Origin: JAGCJX01 sp045638645
Lineage (GTDB): Bacteria; Bacteroidota; Bacteroidia; Bacteroidales; UBA932
NCBI GenBank assembly: GCA_045638645.1
Contig: JAZUBU010000005.1
Location: 1-64,000, forward strand
Reading direction: 5' to 3'
DNA: 64,000 bases
Positions 61,539 through 64,000 of this stretch are shown here, in pieces. Each line of letters starts with the position of its first letter. The stretch's first letter is position 1. The translations under genes and the position numbers were made by a program. The notes under the pieces are model-generated. The model saw only the letters and a program-made list of their open reading frames with translations. It was not told where the DNA came from and did no database searches.

Positions 61539-63320
61539 CTACCGGGACATGGCATCCGCGTAACACGCTTCCAGCAATTTCCGGGGCATGTTGTAATCAG
61601 AAACCGAAGAAATGGTCCGGAAACCCGCATTGCCATTGACCTCACAGACCGTCCAGGACCCATCCGGCTGGAAGAGCAGATCCACGCCCGAAAAATATAG
61701 CCCCAACGCTTGGGATGCGGCCACAGCCAACGAGGCGGCAGCCTTTCCCGCCTCCGAAGTGAGATCAAACGGCTCTGCCGAGCCACCCTGCGCAAAATTG
61801 GACTTGAACGAACCTTCGTTGTATCGCAGCACAGCCGCTACGGCTTGTTCCCCAAGAACCCAGACCCGCACATCGCGACCGGCACTGTGCGCAACAAAAG
61901 CCTGACAGAGATAGGCCAGGGCCTGCTCCACCAACGACTCGAAAGAGGCCTGGTCGTGTACCAGAAAAACCTCCTCTCCTTTGGATCCCGTACGGTGCTT
62001 GAACACAAAGGGAAGGCCCAAGGCCGCAACTGCCTCCTCCCAGGCACAAGGGCCACAAAGAGAACAGGGTGTCGGCAACTGCATGGCTTTCAGTTTTTCA
62101 ATCGTCGTCCACTTGTCCCGGGAGGCGAACATGGCCTCTGCCCGATTGTACACCGGAATACCCCGTTGCTCAAAAAATTCTGAAACCTGACGATCATAAC
62201 CACGCACCAGCACAAAATCAGGCCAACGTTCCGCCCCTACAAAACCCAGGGGCGCCGCTGGTGTAAAATCTTCAAAAAACCGGATCTTGACCTCCAGCCC
62301 CAAACGACGACCTTCCTGCCAGAACCAGTCGTACGCCACATCCGAACGGTGTTGTGTGTAAGCCGGATAAATCATCCACACTTCCGGAAGTGGATCCACC
62401 CAGACAATGGATACACCCCTCCGCTCCATTCCCCGGAACCAGGTCATCTGACGCTTGGCAAACTGATGGATGGCCGTGCGCAACTGGGAAACCATCTCGT
62501 CATACGAAATCGACCCGGTAAGGTATAAGGTCAGGAACTTGTACTCCAGACCGTAATACAGCAAGTTCTCCGCCGGGATACCGCTCGCCAACAATTGACG
62601 GACCTCCTCAACCAAGCCTTCCTGCAAACGGGCCTCCAAGCGCAGATCAATGCGACGGATCCGTTCTTCCCGGGACACCTGAACACCTAGGTACAGGATG
62701 TCCTGCGGTTGAAACAATACCCGTTCTCCCGCTTTGTACACTTCCTCGTCCGGATGCTCCGACTGGTAAATCGCAATTTCAAGGGCACGGATAAGCCGCT
62801 TGCGGGTATCGTAATCGGTATGATTGTGCAATTTCTTCAAAGAGGCCAGACGGGCAATCAGCACCTCATCGGTTTCTTTTTCCAACTCGGCCCGCAATTC
62901 CGGATTCGGAGGAACCTCCGGCAAGGAATATCCCCGCAGAGCTGCCTCGATATACAATCCCGACCCACCGCAAAGCACAACCGGCTTGCCCCGGGAGACA
63001 ATGTCCTCATAAGCGGCTGCAAAATCCCGCTGGTACCGGAAGATGTCGTATTTTTCTCCGGCATCGGCAATATCGATCAAATGATAAGGCACTTCCGCCA
63101 GGGACCCGTCCGGTCGGACAAAAGAATAATCCGCCAGGTCCTTGCCGGTCCCGATGTCCATACCCCGATACACTTGACGGGAATCTGCGGAAATGATCTC
63201 TGCCCCGAGGGCATCTGCCAGCCGGACGGCAAAACGCGTCTTGCCGGAGGCGGTCGGTCCCAGTACACAAACCACACGTTTGCCTTGACACTGGTCCAAT
63301 ATCTGCTTGAAGTTGTACAT
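61539..63320 (-). CDS. miaA: tRNA dimethylallyltransferase (MiaA) fused to a RimK-like ATP-grasp ligase
   Basis: A 593-residue two-domain protein. Residues of about 1-312 are a complete MiaA of the second type found in Bacteroidota: VLGPTASGKTRFAVRLA (P-loop), ADSRQVYRGMDIGTGK, LCGGSGLYIEAAL and HQFAKRQMTWFRGMERRG. MiaA adds a dimethylallyl group to A37 of tRNAs reading UNN codons. Residues of about 316-593 are an ATP-grasp domain of the RimK type: a Rossmann-like front part, PFVFKHRTGSKGEE, GRDVRVWVLG, FSGVDLLF and VCEVNGNAGF with the metal-binding Glu560 and Asn562. A Met at residue 316 marks a possible ancestral start of a separate gene. The join is seamless in one frame. The ligase substrate is unknown. 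Typical MiaA proteins are about 300 residues long. Confidence 0.9.
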   Translation of the reverse strand: MYNFKQILDQCQGKRVVCVLGPTASGKTRFAVRLADALGAEIISADSRQVYRGMDIGTGKDLADYSFVRPDGSLAEVPYHLIDIADAGEKYDIFRYQRDFAAAYEDIVSRGKPVVLCGGSGLYIEAALRGYSLPEVPPNPELRAELEKETDEVLIARLASLKKLHNHTDYDTRKRLIRALEIAIYQSEHPDEEVYKAGERVLFQPQDILYLGVQVSREERIRRIDLRLEARLQEGLVEEVRQLLASGIPAENLLYYGLEYKFLTLYLTGSISYDEMVSQLRTAIHQFAKRQMTWFRGMERRGVSIVWVDPLPEVWMIYPAYTQHRSDVAYDWFWQEGRRLGLEVKIRFFEDFTPAAPLGFVGAERWPDFVLVRGYDRQVSEFFEQRGIPVYNRAEAMFASRDKWTTIEKLKAMQLPTPCSLCGPCAWEEAVAALGLPFVFKHRTGSKGEEVFLVHDQASFESLVEQALAYLCQAFVAHSAGRDVRVWVLGEQAVAAVLRYNEGSFKSNFAQGGSAEPFDLTSEAGKAAASLAVAASQALGLYFSGVDLLFQPDGSWTVCEVNGNAGFRTISSVSDYNMPRKLLEACYADAMSR

Positions 63321-63338
63321 ATCAATGACAAAAATAAT

Positions 63339-63346
63339 TAATTTTG
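63339..63346 (+). promoter_or_regulatory. -7 promoter box of smpB
   Basis: TAATTTTG fits TAnnTTTG and ends nine bases before the smpB ATG at 63356, predicting a very short leader. Confidence 0.45.
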
Positions 63347-63355
63347 CACCCGATT

Positions 63356-63811
63356 ATGGCAAAAGCAAAGAGTAAAGTTGAAATCAAAAACAAACGGGCC
63401 TCGTTTGAATACGAGTTCCTCGAAAGTTTCACCGCAGGGATTGTGCTGACAGGAACGGAAATCAAATCCATCCGGGCAGGCAAAGCCTCCTTGACGGACA
63501 GCTACTGCTATTTTATAGGGACGGAACTCTTTGTCAAGAACATGCACGTCGCCGATTACTGGTGGGGCACCTTCAACAAACACGACCCCAAACGGGACCG
63601 CAAACTCCTGCTGAACAAACGGGAATTGCGCAAACTCAAACGCGCCTCCCAAGAAAAAGGAATGACCATCGTCGCCACAAGACTCTTCATCGCCGAAAAT
63701 GGCTATGCCAAACTGAACATCTCGCTGGCCCGAGGCAAGCGGGAATACGACAAACGCCAGACCATCAAAGAAAAAGACCTGCGCCGGGAAATGGATCGGG
63801 CAGGTCACTAG
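63356..63811 (+). CDS. smpB: SsrA-binding protein SmpB
   Basis: A 151-residue tmRNA-binding protein that brings tmRNA to stalled ribosomes. It shows KVEIKNKRASFEYEFLE, GIVLTGTEIKSIRAGKASL, the DPKRDRKLLLNKREL linker and the basic C-terminal tail (GKREYDKRQTIKEKDLRREM) that sits in the mRNA channel. The start at 63356 (MAKAKSKVEIKNKRA) is chosen over a TTG upstream. The gene is divergent from the MiaA fusion. tmRNA itself is not in the window. Confidence 0.97.
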   Translation: MAKAKSKVEIKNKRASFEYEFLESFTAGIVLTGTEIKSIRAGKASLTDSYCYFIGTELFVKNMHVADYWWGTFNKHDPKRDRKLLLNKRELRKLKRASQEKGMTIVATRLFIAENGYAKLNISLARGKREYDKRQTIKEKDLRREMDRAGH

Positions 63812-63831
63812 TCTTCAAAAAATCCTGTCCG

Positions 63832-64000
63832 TTACGAACGAACCTTGTGAGCAGGCTTCATCGGAGGAAGCATGGCCGGTTTTCCTTTGCGCACACTCCA
63901 GACCCAAATGAGAATACCGGCAACAATGAACGGGAGACTCAAGAGTTGCCCCATGTTGAACAACATACCCACTTCAAAGTCGGATTGCGGTTCCTTGATG
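63832..64000 (-). CDS. lgt: Prolipoprotein diacylglyceryl transferase, C-terminal part only
   Basis: The reverse strand from the window edge reads IKEPQSDFEVGMLFNMGQLL followed by SLPFIVAGILIWVWSV, then a basic tail and a TAA at 63832-63834. The F-E-x-G-M-x-x-N-M-G-Q-x-L-S pattern and final membrane helix are those of Lgt, which attaches the diacylglyceryl group to the lipobox Cys of prolipoproteins. The 5' part lies outside the window. Several genes here encode its substrates (for example those at 1035, 11539, 22260 and 47492). Confidence 0.88.
   Translation of the reverse strand, partial: IKEPQSDFEVGMLFNMGQLLSLPFIVAGILIWVWSVRKGKPAMLPPMKPAHKVRS

Noticed and set aside
1..64000. CRISPR array, intact prophage or toxin-antitoxin module
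   Set aside because: No repeat-spacer pattern, structural phage genes or paired small toxin and antitoxin genes were seen; only the left flank looks like accessory DNA.

Overview
The window looks like a chromosome segment from a member of the Bacteroidota, most likely Bacteroidales. The evidence is the -7 promoter boxes of the TAnnTTTG type (several with a TTTG -33 box 19-21 bases upstream), the near absence of Shine-Dalgarno sequences, Bacteroidota families such as DUF4831 and DUF1343, lipoproteins with the signal peptides usual for the group, an ECF sigma factor paired with an anti-sigma/beta-barrel protein, and a complete mreBCD-pbp2-rodA cluster. Most genes are rich in C- and G-ending codons. 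The genus cannot be fixed from what is visible.

Left edge (1-950): an AT-richer flank ends in a 3' tRNA fragment, which looks like the scar of an integrated element. On it lies a YhcG/DUF1016 nuclease gene interrupted by one in-frame TAG. From about 950 onward the sequence is ordinary core chromosome.

1.0-16.6 kb (mostly minus strand): a lipoprotein, a secreted S9 dipeptidyl peptidase, a YfcE-like phosphodiesterase and an NagX-like membrane protein; rsmE; a coupled hypothetical-mutL-rhomboid-EEP-tsaC operon; ispF; a DUF1343 lipoprotein, tsaE and yifB; and the sigma/anti-sigma pair. 16.7-24.9 kb: a TPR protein, an EnvC-like protein and a 4-alpha-glucanotransferase joined by ATGA overlaps, then a lipoprotein and a beta-lactamase-fold hydrolase. 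25-34 kb: radA, a pbp1A-ddl-small secreted protein-prmC operon, topA and ispD. 34-42.6 kb: purH, the rod-shape operon and a mechanosensitive channel. 42.7-54.7 kb: gcvP, two paralogous predicted outer-membrane proteins plus a fragment of a third copy, a HAD hydrolase, a lipoprotein cyclophilin, flippase-dut-murF, a glycosyltransferase and rpsP-rimM. 54.8-64 kb: a POT peptide transporter, a lipid A-type acyltransferase, a DUF4831 protein, pepD, rpsF-rpsR-rplI, a MiaA protein fused to a RimK-like ATP-grasp ligase, smpB and the end of lgt.

The gene content is dominated by envelope construction (MurF, Ddl, PBP1A, PBP2, RodA, Mre, LpxL-type, Lgt), translation and its modification (RsmE, TsaC, TsaE, PrmC, RimM, MiaA, SmpB, S16, S6, S18, L9) and peptide or amino-acid use (S9 peptidase, POT transporter, PepD, GcvP). 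No CRISPR array, intact prophage or classical defence island is visible. The least ordinary items are the MiaA/ATP-grasp fusion beside the S6 operon, the strong Shine-Dalgarno sequences confined to rpsR and rplI, the paired palindromes over one promoter, and the tRNA scar.
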